Source: Fragilaria radians
Taxonomy: Eukaryota > Bacillariophyta > Fragilariophyceae > Fragilariales > Fragilariaceae
Assembly (NCBI GenBank): GCA_900642245.1
Contig: CAAAJI010000013.1
Span: forward strand, 168,065 to 232,064
Direction of reading: 5' to 3'
Length of the DNA: 64,000 nucleotides
Shown: piece by piece, positions 1 to 12,134 of the stretch
How positions within the stretch are numbered: the stretch's first letter is position 1
How the letters are laid out: the number at the start of each line of letters is the position of its first letter
The notes under the pieces: generated by a model
Databases searched by the model: none
What the model was told of the DNA's origin: nothing
Seen by the model: only the letters and a program-made list of their open reading frames with translations
Made by a program: the position numbers and the translations under genes

Positions 1-186
1 NNNNNNNNNNNNNNNNNNNNNNNNNNNNNNNNNNNNNNNNNNNNNNNNNNNNNNNNNNNNNNNNNNNNNNNNNNNNNNNNNNNNNNNNNNNNNNNNNNNN
101 NNNNNNNNNNNNNNNNNNNNNNNNNNNNNNNNNNNNNNNNNNNNNNNNNNNNNNNNNNNNNNNNNNNNNNNNNNNNNNNNNNNNNN
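1..186. other. assembly gap
   Basis: Run of N at the start of the window. The Copia fragment that follows is cut by it. Confidence 0.99.
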
Positions 187-750
187 CCTTGAAACAGAGC
201 TTAAGCAACTTACTGATTATGAGACGTTTATTGTACTTGATTCAAGGGAGGACATTCCCAAAGGATACCAGAAGATAAAAATTATCTATGACAAGAAGAA
301 ATTGAAACAGAGCCTAAGCAACTTACGGATGATGAGACATTTATTGTACTTGATTCAGGGGAGGACATTCCCAAAGGATACCAGAAGATTACATATCATA
401 TAGTATTTGATGTCAAATATGATTCAATTTACAAAGCAAAACTGATTGCAGGTGTTAATTGGACGATCAATGACAAGGAAGACATTTGTTCGGGTGTTGT
501 ACGTATGGATACTATCAGAATTGGGTTTTTCCTGGGTGAATTCTACGGATTGTCATGCTGTGCATGTGTCATTGGAAATGCATTCTTATATGGAAAAACA
601 AAGGAGGAGGTTTACATAACGGCTGGTCCAGAGCTTGGTATAACGCTATGTGGGGAGAACCTATTTATTAACAAATCCTTAAATGGTTTGAAGACTTCAG
701 CTTCCAGGTTTCGTGAACATTTAGAGTTGATAAAATCCTTTTCTGCTTGA
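187..750 (+). pseudogene. Copia reverse transcriptase fragment
   Basis: This is a decayed piece of a Ty1/Copia pol gene. The readable part (about 440-750) carries the start of the RT domain: a KAKLIAG-type segment, a GNAFLYGKT segment (equivalent of the usual D-x-AFL-x-G), and an SLNGLKTSA segment (equivalent of the usual LYGLKQS). It stops well before the YVDD active site. The linker region upstream is duplicated in tandem: 191-303 is repeated from 304 to about 394 with a few substitutions, which shifts the frame. The 5' part lies in the gap. No LTR is visible. RT identity is seen in the sequence; the Copia class follows from known family motifs. Confidence 0.7.
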
Positions 751-1550
751 CTACAAAATGGACCTAACGCTTAATTAACACATTAGAGAGACAAATTTAT
801 AAAACAAGACAAGAAAAGCCTATGACATCGTGGCGGCATCACTACAGAAAAATAGCAAGCCAGGAACAATTTCATACAAGCCACGCTAGGCTTAATTGGC
901 TTTTAACGCATTTTTGCGGGAGAAGCAAGAAACACCTTAAAAATTGGCTCTGCCTCTCAGAGCATAAACCAAGATTTTGAACCCCTAACCTGCTTCAATG
1001 CTGAGTGAATTCATAATAATTCAGCTCTAAAAGTTGACATGTTGGACCATTCAATGTACTTGGCGTAGTAATAAACTAGATACCATTTTCATCGGCAAAG
1101 GTGTATGCCCAGGTTGCATTCCCATCCATTATATCATGTGGAGGATTTCTTGATACTTTAAGCTCTATATACGTGTTGTGATTCCTAACATATGTTGCGT
1201 ATATTTTGCCTCTTGTTGACAGATTGCTTCCTCTGGTAGGACCTCTACTAAACTAATGTTTGTACATTTATGAACTTGTCTTTCTTTAACGCTAAACGTT
1301 TCTAAATATTTTTCCTTTCTTTATTCCGTGTCCTGTAATTGTTTCCTTATTTCACTGACAGTTACTAGCTATGACCCACGGTACTTATTTCATTTCCTTC
1401 TATTTGATATTGATTTTTTATCCTCAATGCTGTCCAAGAGGGTTGTGATGGTAACATCTATTCACATTTGGTTTCTTGTTGTGTTGACATTGTCATAGCT
1501 TTTCTCTACTTTATACTTCATTATCTATCGCTGTTCCACTCTTGCCTTTG
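751..1550. other. no gene recognised
   Basis: AT-rich sequence with stops in all frames. It is flanked by retroelement debris on both sides and is probably decayed transposon sequence, but no motif could be recognised. Confidence 0.5.
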
Positions 1551-3350
1551 ATGTCAACCATTGTTAACCCACCTAAGAACAATTGGAAGTATTTTACTTA
1601 TCTTGTGTTTGATTCTGAAACTTCCAACTTAAATAAGCGAATTTGAATGTGTGTAAATTGCCTTCTACGAGAAACTTTTGCATTGGTTCGGGAATTAAAT
1701 TCACATATGATGTCTTTGGATAAATCCAAAATTTGTTTTGAACCAGATGCTTTCATTGTGTATCATTTTTCTTCAAGAACCCAATTAGTTAGAACCATCG
1801 TTTCACTGCTATCTTCATAACAGAGTCCAAAGGTTTATCTTCTGTGGTACAGTGTAAAACTCTTTCTTTGTGGCAAATTCCCTGTTCTAATTTAAGATCG
1901 CGCCATCCCAAACCACCTAACTCCGTTGGTCGGTACATAATGCTCTCGATGTATTTCCTGATTAACCAAGTGGATTAAGAAATACAGTTTACACTTTTAG
2001 TCTCTGTCTTTGTCTAAGCTTGTGAAGGGAAGAGCTTATTGCATCGTAGGGATATGGATGTTGCAATACAACAATTCTTTTTGTAGGTTGATAATTTATA
2101 CAATGTTAACATATGTACAGGCTTTTTCTTTGCTTTGCTTACTCCAGTATGCTTCTTGGCACTGTAAGCTTTTGATGGCAACATATTGTATCCCAGTTTT
2201 TGTGTGATTCTGGTGACATTCTTCTAGAGCTAATGTCTCTCCATTGGAATGTAGAATATCCATCCATGCTCCATAATATTTTTCATATTAGACTCTAAAC
2301 TCTCGTTGATGTCTTGAGTGTGATAAATGTAAACATCATCTTCAAATGCTGATGTTTTAATATGAACTTCATCTTCTTTATCAGAAGTTTTTGAAGCCAA
2401 GTTTCTTGGTTATTCATAAGTCTGCATAAATGGCCTATTGCCATTTATCCTGACCAGACTGCCTTGCTTGTCTTGAGATAGATTTTTTCAGACCCACATT
2501 TGATCTGGATTTCGTAAACCATTCCTTTCAGCAGTTATAAATGTAAGGTAACAAATTGTTTTTAAGCACCATGTACCCTGCTAGCCGTAGCCGTCAGATA
2601 GGATGCGATCGCAGCATGATCTTGCATTGTAGTTTATTTGCTCACAGTCTCATATTTCTAGATAACTCCATTCCAACCACTTCTTACTGCACTGGGCCGA
2701 GCGCTGAACATTTCCTCCATATTGCTTGCTGCAAATTGCTGTTAACTCATCTGATATTGCCAGAGTTTCTTTTCCACTTTAAGCTGAGCATGAACACTTT
2801 TTAGATAAAGACTTAACTTATGGCCCATGCATGGTTACATTCTTTACTATGTATGGCTACGATACATACCCAAGGGAATACTATGAAACCGCATTCCTGA
2901 GATTTCTTGCACAGGAACATTGACAGAATCTTTAGGCTTAGTCTAAAACACACGCCTTTGTTTGCCAATTAAGGAGCAGATATTCTTCCGAAATTTCGAA
3001 TTGGATGTCACCTTGGCTTTGAGCACTTGCTTAAATGACAAAATATGTCACTTCTCATTCTTCCCAAATTTTATTAGCTCCTGTTCAGAATTTGCATGAG
3101 TATTGCATGTAAGTGGCTTGCCATGACCCTTAAGATACATAGAACAAATAATCAATTATTGACTTTATTCTAACGAGACAGGGACCATCTCAAAGGTTCT
3201 TAGACACCGTTAAAAAGAAGCTGCAGTTTTGAAGCATATGCGTCAATCTCTCTTTTTTGAATTTTCCTTAGTGGGTACAAGCTACCATGAATAGCATCCA
3301 GAATTCTTTTTGCCGATTTTTTTAGAACTCCTTAGAGTAAAACTGAATTT
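1550..3350 (-). mobile_element. decayed non-LTR (LINE) retrotransposon, RT region
   Basis: Reading the minus strand gives broken but recognisable LINE reverse-transcriptase segments. FEDDVYIYH near 2340-2300 is a corrupted [FY]ADD catalytic motif, with one Ala changed to Glu. PTELGGLGWRDL near 1930-1890 matches the GGLG-x-RDL block that sits downstream of RT in many LINEs and is followed by about 60 more open codons. A basic segment near 2790 (KWKRNSGNIR) resembles the pre-RT region of the second LINE copy at 27.9-29.5 kb. Stops and frameshifts occur throughout and no ends were found. RT motifs are seen; the LINE class is family knowledge; the outer borders are guesses. Confidence 0.6.
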
Positions 3351-3699
3351 CAATTGGCTTCAATTTGACGAATTTACTTTGCCTAGTTTAGTGGAACATA
3401 TCAGTGCAACAGGCGTGAAAATGCAATTGAAATGAGTTGATGTTGCGTTTATTCCATCTGCTAAGCTAACTAAACAAGTATCCGATCTAGGACATCGTTG
3501 TAAGGCGAAAGGGGGACTTAAAATGATGGTACTTCTTCCTCATATTAATTGCAATCGATTATTTCAATCAATTAGCTATTTCTAATTCCTGGTTATCACC
3601 GCTATTTGATTCACTATCTCAGGTGTCTGTATTTCTTACAACCCATTGAGTGTAAGTCATCCTTCTAACATCTTCCTATCTCGGACCATTGAATCATCT

Positions 3700-4280
3700 C
3701 AATACTTAAAAAAAAACTTTGCAACATGTACATTTCCTTAGTAAAAAGCATCAGCATCATTGTTGCGTGTCCTTAAAAGAACAATACTGATTAACTGTTG
3801 AACATGTTCATGAATGAAAGCACTAATTAATATACTTCTTACAAACTCCTGAAGATAAGTCCTCATTCATGAAGACTGCACCAATGTTGTCTATATAGCA
3901 ATGATGAGGAATATGAACGGAAGTTTCCCAAGCTTTCACGGAGGAAGTATACAAACCTGATCTCATTTACTGATTACCAGGTATTTGGCTCATTACTTGA
4001 CAAGGTAGCACCTTCTGGCTTGTTGACTTTATATAGATCGATACTTGCAACTAGTAGATGATAAAGCCAGTGATGCTAATCCGATACTTAGGGTCTCCAA
4101 TCCATCTTGATGAGGGTAATATATAGCTGTCTAACTCAAGAAGAAATTTAGTTGGGATAGTTTGAAGTTCAGTTCCTGTGAATGTCCAGCAAATATCTCT
4201 GTGGATTCCAATACCAGCTGCTTTACGTGTGTGTAAGTGCTGGTGCCAGCTCAGCCGAACTTGTTTCAAAATGAAACTTG
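3700..4280 (-). pseudogene. Copia RNase H fragment, degraded
   Basis: Minus-strand translation shows remnants of the C-terminal RNase H domain of a Copia polyprotein: W-x-GDPKYRISITGFIIY at about 4110-4051, then a short VNEIRFVYFL-like run, DNIGAVFMNED near 3880 and FIHEHVQ near 3810. Several frameshifts and stops separate these blocks. The same blocks occur intact in the neighbouring Copia copy (4639-5040), so this is a second, older copy rather than part of that element. Confidence 0.6.
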
Positions 4281-4412
4281 AATCGCTCGAGCTATAAAAA
4301 TAGCTGCACTGTCAAGCATTTATTGTCGGCCTTGCAACCAAATTATTAAAAGACAAATGTCACAGGTGAAATATCTCTCAAATACGGCTTTTGAGGACTT
4401 GTACGGGTCCCT

Positions 4413-4612
4413 GTTAACAAGTTGTACTCTATTCAAACAATGAAAGATGAAGAGGATTAAATCCAAACAAAAGTTGTGATTACTTTTAATTATCTTTACT
4501 TAATCGCTGACGTATTAACTTTCTGACTCACACATTTCATCAATCATAAATATCCCTAATGGATAACCTAAACATATAAAAACTAATTCTTGAATGAACG
4601 TAAGGGATATTT
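4413..4612 (-). repeat. 3' LTR of Copia copy C (approximate)
   Basis: This segment shares a run of blocks with the two LTRs of copy D: AAGTTGTGATTACT, AATATCCCTAATGGATAACC and AACGTAAGGGATATTTCCAATA. It directly follows the RNase H stop and a purine tract. The inner edge is clear; the outer edge at TGTTAAC is a guess. Confidence 0.5.
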
Positions 4613-4638
4613 CCAATACCCTTCCTAGACCGAAACAT

Positions 4639-5040
4639 TCATTCACCCGTCAATTCATCAAGATTTCCAAGAAATTTCACCGTATGCCATTCGTAGGTTT
4701 CTTGACTTACATTCTTAGTGAACATATCAGAATCATTTTCATTGGAATTTACAAATTCAACTTTTACGATTCCGTTTTCCACATTTTCACGGATAAAGTG
4801 ATAACTAGTATCAACATGCCGGCTGCGTACGCCTGTCGAATAATTTTGGGTCATAAACATAGCGCCAACATTATCAGTTTTCACCACTATTGGAAGTTCT
4901 ACCTCTATTCCAATGTCACAAAGAATGAAGTAGATGAGTCTGATCTCCTTCACAGCTTCAGACATGGCAACATACTCAGCGTCACTGCTGGAGAATGTCA
5001 CGCCTCTTTGCGCCTTTGAACGCCAACCAAAACAAGACAA
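4639..5040 (-). pseudogene. Copia C: RNase H / end of pol
   Basis: Encodes the C-terminal RNase H part of a Copia polyprotein. Visible blocks are WRSKAQRGVTFSSSDAEYVA, then DNVGAMFM and HVDTSYHFIREN, ending at a natural-looking C terminus shortly before the polypurine tract. The first residues overlap the RT reading frame in another phase at 4998-5040. This is the scar of a deletion that removed the RT thumb, the connection and the first part of RNase H (an estimated 200 residues, judged against the plus-strand copy at 36080-37240). Confidence 0.75.
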
Positions 5041-5892
5041 TCATCAACATATATTCCAATCATCATGATACCATTTTTGTTTTTCTTGCTAAACAAACAA
5101 GGGTCTGATTTATTTTCCGAAAATCCAAGGTCCTTAAGTTCACAAATTAACTTTTTATAAAATTCCCTTGCGCTCTGAACTAAACCATACATGGTCTTCT
5201 TTAGGCATAGACACTTGTTGCCTTCAATGTCCATTCCATTGGGAGCATTCGTGTAGATCTCCTCACTCAATGTCCCATGTAGAAAGGCTGTCTCAACATC
5301 AATAATTGAAGCTTGGAGTCCCCATGAGAGTTTAGCAATCAACATGATTCTAAAACTCACATCATTGATGACAGGGGCAAAACTCTCGTTGAAATCAATT
5401 CCAGGAACTTGGCTATAACCACAGGCAACCAACTAGCTCGAAATACGCCATTTCTCTTAATTTTAAAAATCTTTCTTTGGGAACATCTTCTTGATTAATA
5501 ACTTCCCAAACTTTCTTGTTTTCCATTTCACCTAATTCCTTGTTAATTGCAATTCTCCAAAGTTCACGATTCTTAGGATCAGGATGATTCCATACCTTAT
5601 TGAATGAAGTGGGTTCTATTTCAGAAGGTGAAGTACTGAAGAACGCAAGATTGGTTTGATCCAATTGGACTTCCCTTCCTTGCTCAATATTTTCGATTAT
5701 TTTTGAAGCTTCTGGATTGAAGCTACTCTCTAAGCGCTTCAACTGACGATAGATTTTATTCCTTGTTCTTTCATTTAGTTCTGGTTGAATGTCATTGTTG
5801 ACTTGCTTACTCTCCTTAGGTATTGGGATTAAATCATCGGGATCATCATCCATATCAACTTTTTCATATTGTGAATCTTTATTGGACCACAT
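4998..5892 (-). pseudogene. Copia C: linker and reverse transcriptase
   Basis: Two overlapping frames (5892-5413 and 5432-4998) encode the integrase-RT linker and the RT core. Motifs seen: GYSQVPGIDFNESFAP, DVETAFLHG, KKTMYGLVQSAREFYK and the catalytic box IYVDDCLV, with both aspartates intact. The frame changes near 5420, where about 20 residues (the RARLVA region) are damaged. The RT ends abruptly after YVDDCLV, where sequence jumps to RNase H. Confidence 0.75.
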
Positions 5893-5984
5893 CTTGAAAC
5901 TCTTTCATAACCAAATCACATCTCTTGTATTAATTATTCGCTTTGTTTCAAGTTTTAGCATTCTAAATACGTCATTAGAATGAT

Positions 5985-7676
5985 TCACTGAATATCCCAT
6001 GAACATACACGTATTCCGCGATTTGTCAATTTCCCTTGAATGTCAGCTTTAGTACTTACCACTCCCATCTCTCCAAAGCTTCTTAAACTGGAAGGTAGTT
6101 TGGGTTTAGCCTTAAATAACAACTGATAAGGGCACTTGTCTTGAGTCTTAATGCATGTGATATTAGACAGGAAAGTGGCAGTACTGTCGCATTCGGACCA
6201 TACTCCAGATCTAATGTCGTTTTCTAACACTGCATCAATCAACATTGCACGAATGCGCCCGTAAAGCGTCTGCAACTTTCTCTCAACTTTTCCGTTACGT
6301 TGTGGTGTCCTTGGACCGGAAAATTCAAATTTTATCAAATGACTATTTGATCGACAAGCGTTATAGAAGGCCTTATTCTCTCCGGAATCATCACATCGAA
6401 TGTACTTGACCTCAATTCCCGCAATTTTTAAATCAACTAGTAATGCAAACATCTTATCCTTCAGATCAGCTTTATATTTCAAGAATAAACTCCAACAATA
6501 ATAAGTGTAGTCGTCAACAATTAAGACCCAAAATTTGGATCCACCATAGCTTTCATTTTTAATGGAACTGATATCAATGTAGAGTCTTTCTCCAGGGATT
6601 TGACTTCCTCCCTTCCATTCTTTCTTAACATTCTTCTGTCTAGCCTTGGAAATGGAGCATTCCTCGCATGTTTTATATTCTCCAATCAACCTGAAACCAT
6701 GAATATTGGCGGTCCTTTTCAATCTGTCTGAACCACAATGGCCTAACATCTGATGAAACTTATTGATTTTAACATCTCTCTTAAGATCTGCATTCACAAC
6801 AGAATAAGCAACAGGATTGTTGCATGCTATCATCTTTACTCCTGATACCGCTCCATTCTTGGCCTTGAAAACTCTATCAAACGTGATTTTAGTCAGTCCC
6901 TTGCTCAATGAGATGGTGATGTTGTCATTGCTTATTTTATGACCTTTCTTTAAAGCTTGATTAATGCTAAATAGATTCACCCAAAGGTCTGGAACAAACT
7001 TTACATCATGAAGAATAATATTAAGTGTTGTTCCATCAGTCTGAATGACTCTACACTTGAGACTACCAATCTTAGTTGCTGTTAAGAGATCCCCATTTCC
7101 AACTTGGATATTTTCATTAATATCCTGAACATCAAACATGCCTCTGTCCGAAGTACAATAGTGTGAACTTGCACCACTATCGCAAATCCAAAGGTTATCT
7201 TCAAGCCTTTCTGCATCCGATGTAGCTCTGAAAACCATATCTTGGGACTCGTAGTTTCCTGGATCACAATTACCGTAGTTACTATTTCTAGAAGGGTTAT
7301 TGTTGCTATTGTTGAGTCGTGAGTCCTTTTTCTTGAGTTTGAGACAGTTTTGCTTGATATGCCCTGGCTTACGACAGTAATTGCAAAACATTCCTCCAGT
7401 CATGTTACCGCCGTTGCTACCACCATTTTGAATTCCTCTAGTTTTGCATTGGAAAGACTTGTGTCCAATTTTTCCACAATTTCTGCATTTGCCTTTGAAC
7501 TGACCGCCATAAAACGCCATTTCTTCCGAATTGTCACCATTATCTTTCATTAAATTATTATTTATTCTTTCAAATCGTAAACTCAACTCTGATCTGATTT
7601 CATTAACTGTTAAAGGGTGTTCAACATCTCCAAGCAACTTGTAATTCATAATCCGACGTGAGATTATTAAGAACAT
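5985..7676 (-). pseudogene. Copia C: zinc knuckle, protease, integrase
   Basis: A 563-codon frame with, in order: two CCHC-type knuckles (CRNCGKIGHKSFQC and CNYCRKPGHIKQNC), the protease active site WICDSGASSHYC, the GAG-pre-integrase region with H-x3-GHCGSDRL and CEEC zinc ligands, and the integrase core. The core has a first Asp in YIDISS, a second in RCDDSGENKAF and a PQRNGKVERK block containing the Glu. The frame breaks at the end, where a GYS-type segment continues in another phase near 6000. The N-terminal 20 or so residues overlap the gag frame, marking a frameshift near 7650. Confidence 0.8.
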
Positions 7677-8193
7677 GAATCATAAATTGCCTTTCTAAGA
7701 TACCAGAACCCATGTCTTCAAGTCTGACGCATATATCTTCCAACTGAGTAATCCAAACTTCAGGATCTTCGCCTTTCTTCAATCCTGATTCCCTACATTG
7801 TTTTTCCAACTTGACCATGGATGGTGCAGACATAGGTTCATACTTATTCTTAAGTTTTGACCAAGCCATTGTTGCATTCCCATCAGGATAATCCTTGCTC
7901 TTACATCCTTTTACAAGATTAAATGCTATTTTTCCGTCGCTGTTCTTGACATCAATGGATAGTAAGAGTTCTGTGTAGGCAACTTCATTTAATTCAATAG
8001 CATTTAGCATTTTCTTCCCCGTTTCTGAATCTTTATCAAACTCTTCATCAACCTTGGGAATTGACAACTTTCCGGTTAAAACATCCTTAAATCCGTATCT
8101 TTTGGCTTTAGCCATAAACTTCTCATTCCAAATTGGCCACTCATCAGCCTTTCCGCAGAAAGGAGTCACTCAAATAGTGTTTAAATCTGTCAT
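7621..8193 (-). pseudogene. Copia C: gag capsid-like region
   Basis: The gag N terminus starts at the ATG read from 8193 and reads MTDLNTI-stop-VTPFCGKADEWPIW. The related gag at 37607 has Arg at the stop position, so codon 8 (8172-8170) is a nonsense change. The rest matches the UBN2-like gag layout: FCGK-x-DEWPIW near the start, then a long helical region with GCKSKDYPDG and EDPEVWITQLED. It ends by frameshift at about 7650. Confidence 0.7.
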
Positions 8194-9568
8194 GTTGACT
8201 CCGAACGTGAATGCCGAATGAATGGATTCCAATGCACTAGAGCTTTGCATTTTCTCCATAGAAAAGCAAGTTTACCTACCATTCGGGCATCTTGATCTAA
8301 TCTAAATCTATCCTGATGTGATTATATCCCATACTTTAATTAAGAGCAATGCTAAAGGAAAAAAAGTTCCACTAACTAGATAATGTCTCTAATTCTTGGG
8401 GAAGGTATGATGCCTTAACCTCCATCAAACATGAAATTTCTTTGCGCGCGCAATCACTCTTGAATTTTGCGATGTTATAATGATCATACATTCTATGACT
8501 AGCCTTGTCAGTGTTTTGATATAACGCTTTAAGGACTTTTTCTAGACTTGTTTTCACAAAATGTAATAATTATATTTCTTATGGACTAATACAACGACCA
8601 TAGCATTGATACATCTAACGTCCTCACACTTTCTTAAACCTGAAGTAGGTAACAGATTATTCAAAGTGTGCATCAAAACTGTAGGCTTCTAACTTTACGT
8701 TATGATCCCTTGGTGTCTTGGACTGATAACAAGCTCTCAATACTGTCATCTTGCTTCAATGGCTTGGGATTTTGCTTGATTAATGCCAAAATGGTTAATC
8801 TTATTAAATCTCTATACAAACTGCTGAGCCTTAATACTAGGCATTGGGTCCCATATACATTCCAGGCCTAATGTATTACTTCTAAGGCTGAATAGATTGC
8901 ATGGGAATGTATACACAGGTCCATAAGAGATAACAGTTGAAAAACTCCTGCTCGATTTGCAGTGACTTAATGTGATCATGTTTACTCACTAAAAGCCTTT
9001 TCACAGAATAATATGCAAGGAAATAAAGAAATTTCGTTTTTGAATACAGATAGTTTACGCTTTTGTTTTGCAATTCCGGAAAAGAAAAGGTAAACGAAGC
9101 CATAGAATTTCCCTCTACATTTTATTTTTCGCAAGCATTGTAAACCGCAGTACCGTCGTCTAAATTTTATTCAAAGTTCAAAGTTCGGGGAATTATAAAC
9201 AGTGAAATCATGCTAGCTTGTCGGAGAAATGTAAGAGTCATTAGGGAGGAACGAGCTATTGACTATCCTTAAGCCCTGCATTTTTCTTAAGTCTGAATCA
9301 GAATTACTTTATGGTACTGCCAATCCAAATCTCTAATATAGTAATGAGGATTTGAAAGCGTTTACTTCGCCAAACATAAAAGTATTACCCCTATGGTTCG
9401 GAGAAATGTTTTCCAACTGAACATCTCCGATGAATTTTCTATATCTTTCTTCCGTATAGTACTGTTACGTAGAAACAGTTTCAATTAATTTCAAGTAGTT
9501 TCTGTCAGTATTACAATTTTATAGTCACTGCTGTTGATCAAACACTACCTTTGAAACAAAAAATCACG
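8194..9568. other. intergenic, decayed sequence
   Basis: No gene recognised. A minus-strand open stretch at 8372-8557 and a plus-strand one at 8668-8871 have no recognisable motif. The last part (about 9300-9568) must hold the promoter and 5' UTR of the PP2C gene; no clear core element stands out. Confidence 0.5.
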
Positions 9569-11045
9569 ATGAGCGTCCCTCCACATTCTGCTATCCACTC
9601 CAGTAACTATGTGAAGGATGAAGATAGGAAAGACGGAAATTCAAAAGGCGCTGTAAGTATCGCTAGTTATAACCTTTTTATTACTTAGTCCTTGCATCAT
9701 TTTCCCCCGGTCATTCTTCGGTCTTTAGGTTTCCAGGCCATGACCGCAGAATGTGGCGCGACGCTTTCACTCACATACCCAATCTTGAACATACTCTTTT
9801 CACCATGCCGTATATCTAACGTTATTCATGTCCTGTTAGGCATCTGGACTCGGAGCACAATTCCAAAAGATGCGTCGTCGCCTTACTGTCACGGGAGCTA
9901 GTGACACTATTGATGGGGTATCCAAGCTTTCCGTTTCTGAACCCGACGTACACAAGCCAAAACCTCAGGTATGTCTTTATCTCGTACTCAGTACAATATC
10001 ATCGTCTTTGTCGACTAATACTTTATTCATAATGTTCTCTCCGCATCCTCTTCTGTTTCAATACGTTTCGTTGTCTGCTTTTCCGTATTTCTATTCAAGC
10101 CTTCGTCCACTGTACGATGTGCAGTAACTGAATATTCAGGTGTTTCCAAGAAGGGTCATGCCCCTTATAACCCTCGCAAGAAAAATCAAGATGCCTTAGT
10201 GATGGCTGCCGACCCTGCAACCAACACTCTGATTTTGTGTGTTCTTGATGGTCATGGCGAACATGGTGATGCCGTGTCTGCATCTTTCCGCGATCAACTA
10301 GCCTCAGAAATGTTTAACCATCCATCTTGGCCGAGTGATGTTCGTAAGGCAACCACTGATGCTATTGCCAAGATTGAACACAGCGTCATACGCAACTTTC
10401 GTATTGACACCGAATTCAGTGGAACAACGCTTTCGATGGCTATAATTCGAGGTAATACTCTAATTGGAGTTAATATTGGAGACTCTCGTGTTATCATGGC
10501 TAAGGAAGAGGCTGGACGTCTCATTCCAATTGATATTACATTTGATCACAAACCTGACTCACCAGCTGAGAAGGAGCGTATCATTGCAAGTGGGGGGCGC
10601 GTTTTTGCTGTCGAGTATGATGATGGAGTCGACGGACCTATGCGTGTGTGGCTTGGTCACATGGATGTGCCTGGATTGGCAATGTCAAGGTAAGATTGTT
10701 TTTTCTTGAAGCGTTGAATTCTTTTCCTTCTTCTCATATAATGTTTTTCTCCTCTCTAGGTCTTTGGGTGATGCTGTAGCGCACACCGCAGGTGTTATCT
10801 CTGATCCTGAATTTACTGAGCAAGAATTAGATCCAGCGACTGATAAATTTATTGTCGTAGCCACCGACGGGCTATGGGAATTTGTTGACAACCAGGAGAC
10901 AATTGAAATGGCTGAAGCTCAAAAAGGTCCCACTGAAGGAGTGGATGTCTTGGTCAAGGAGAGCAGCCTAAGATGGATGAGAGAAGAACAAGTTATTGAT
11001 GATACGACAATCATTATTGCCAACCTTTTCAACTATAAAGGGTGA
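9569..11045 (+). CDS. PP2C-family Ser/Thr protein phosphatase (4 exons)
   Basis: A metal-dependent protein phosphatase that removes phosphate from Ser/Thr residues. The model is join(9569..9652, 9840..9968, 10100..10689, 10760..11045), 362 aa; all introns are GT-AG and phases fit. Family motifs seen: DGHGEHGD from about residue 121 (metal-binding Asp and Gly), a downstream SGTTLSMAI block, NIGDSRVIM, SRSLGDAVA spanning the last intron, ATDGLWEF (metal-binding Asp) and DDTTIIIA at the end. The first 70 residues are basic and low in complexity, with no transmembrane segment, so a soluble enzyme is likely. The third exon start was chosen because it gives an open, in-phase RCAVTEYSGVSKKG lead into the domain. 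Targets cannot be inferred. Convergent with the Rab5 gene downstream. Confidence 0.88.
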
Positions 11046-11386
11046 ACAGAGTGGAATTCTAGCCTTTTACTATCTATGTCTGAAAGCACGGTTAATTTTC
11101 ATACCTTGCGTCATGAAATATAAGAATAAGAACAATGATTTTGTCACTGTCTTCATCCCATTCTTTTGTAATTCGGAAATATACTTCCAAAGATCATCGC
11201 GAGATTTCTCAGGAACTACGATTCCTTCAAAGAAACTGTAGAAAGCAAAATACATATTCATCCCTTCATAGTTTTACATTTATTATCATAAACTGCCTAT
11301 GACTCATTATTTTTGAAATTTTGAGAACTGGAGGGTAACAAAGCTCGATTTGAGTCAGAAATAGTCACAAAAAAGATTAAGTCGCT

Positions 11387-12134
11387 TTAACAGCAACTTC
11401 GATTATCATTTTGAGTGTGAAGGATAGGAAACGCTTCTCGTTCCTGTTGAGGAGGGTTCTTTGGAAGTTTCTTCGCAATTTCAACAAAAAGAGCCTTTAC
11501 ATTGTTTGCATTCTTCGCGCTGGTTTCCAAATGCAAAATTCCATTCATTTCGGCATAAGCTTGAGCATCTTCGAATTCGACTTTGCGTCTAGAATCTAGG
11601 TCAGCTTTATTTCCAGCCAAAGCTATGACAACGTTGGGATCTCCTCGTCTCTGAAGTTCTTTTACCCAACTTTTGGCTCCTGTGAATGAATCCTGGTTTG
11701 TAATATCATATACTACAATCGCAGCAGCAGCCCCTCTATAATACATTGGTGCTAAAGAACGGTATCTCTCTTGGCCTGCAGTATCCCATATTTCAAACTT
11801 GACAGTTGCGTCATCCAGTGCTACTGTCTGGGTCAAGAATGCAGCTATGAGGGGAATTTACAAAATAGTAAGATATGAGGTGTGTCAAGAGTTCGAAGTC
11901 AATTGAAATACTGAAAATTTGTGATCCGTTGGGGAAAAACACTACAGCAACGTAGTAAAAATCGTACCATCGCAAACTGGAATGGAAAGTCGAAAAGAAA
12001 GTCTTACCTCCAATAGTGGGTTCCTGAAATTCAAAGAATTCATCACGAACAAACCTTACAACAAGGCAGGATTTACCAACAGCAGTGTCACCTAGTAAGA
12101 CAAGTTTGAAGTGGCAAATACGATTATTGCTCAT
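11387..12134 (-). CDS. Rab5-type small GTPase (2 exons)
   Basis: A Ras-superfamily GTPase of the early-endosome Rab5 group, controlling endosome fusion and trafficking. The model is complement(join(11387..11844, 12008..12134)), 194 aa, with one 163-bp intron splitting the codon after EPTIG; the joined sequence reads EPTIGAAFLTQTV, as expected for Rab5. Nucleotide-binding motifs are complete: GDTAVGKS (P-loop), WDTAGQE with catalytic Gln, NKAD and ETSAK. The protein ends in CC, a geranylgeranylation signal for membrane anchoring. The effector region YYRGAAAAIVVYDI is typical of Rab5. The start at 12134 gives MSNNRICHFK, matching family length; the open frame upstream has no ATG. Confidence 0.93.

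Larger units (their letters stand above)
4413..8193 (-). mobile_element. Copia-type LTR retrotransposon (copy C), internally deleted, 5' LTR missing
   Basis: One minus-strand Copia element in the order gag (8193-7621), zinc knuckle, protease and integrase (7676-5985), RT (5892-4998) and RNase H (5040-4639). It is followed by a polypurine tract (reads GGTCTAGGAAGGG on the minus strand) and an LTR-like segment at about 4413-4612. That segment aligns by eye with the LTRs at 31727 and 37733. No matching LTR was found upstream of gag near 8200-8400. Faults: a stop at codon 8 of gag, a frameshift between gag and the zinc knuckle, a frameshift at the end of integrase, and a deletion joining RT to RNase H. 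The element is therefore not autonomous. Confidence 0.8.
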
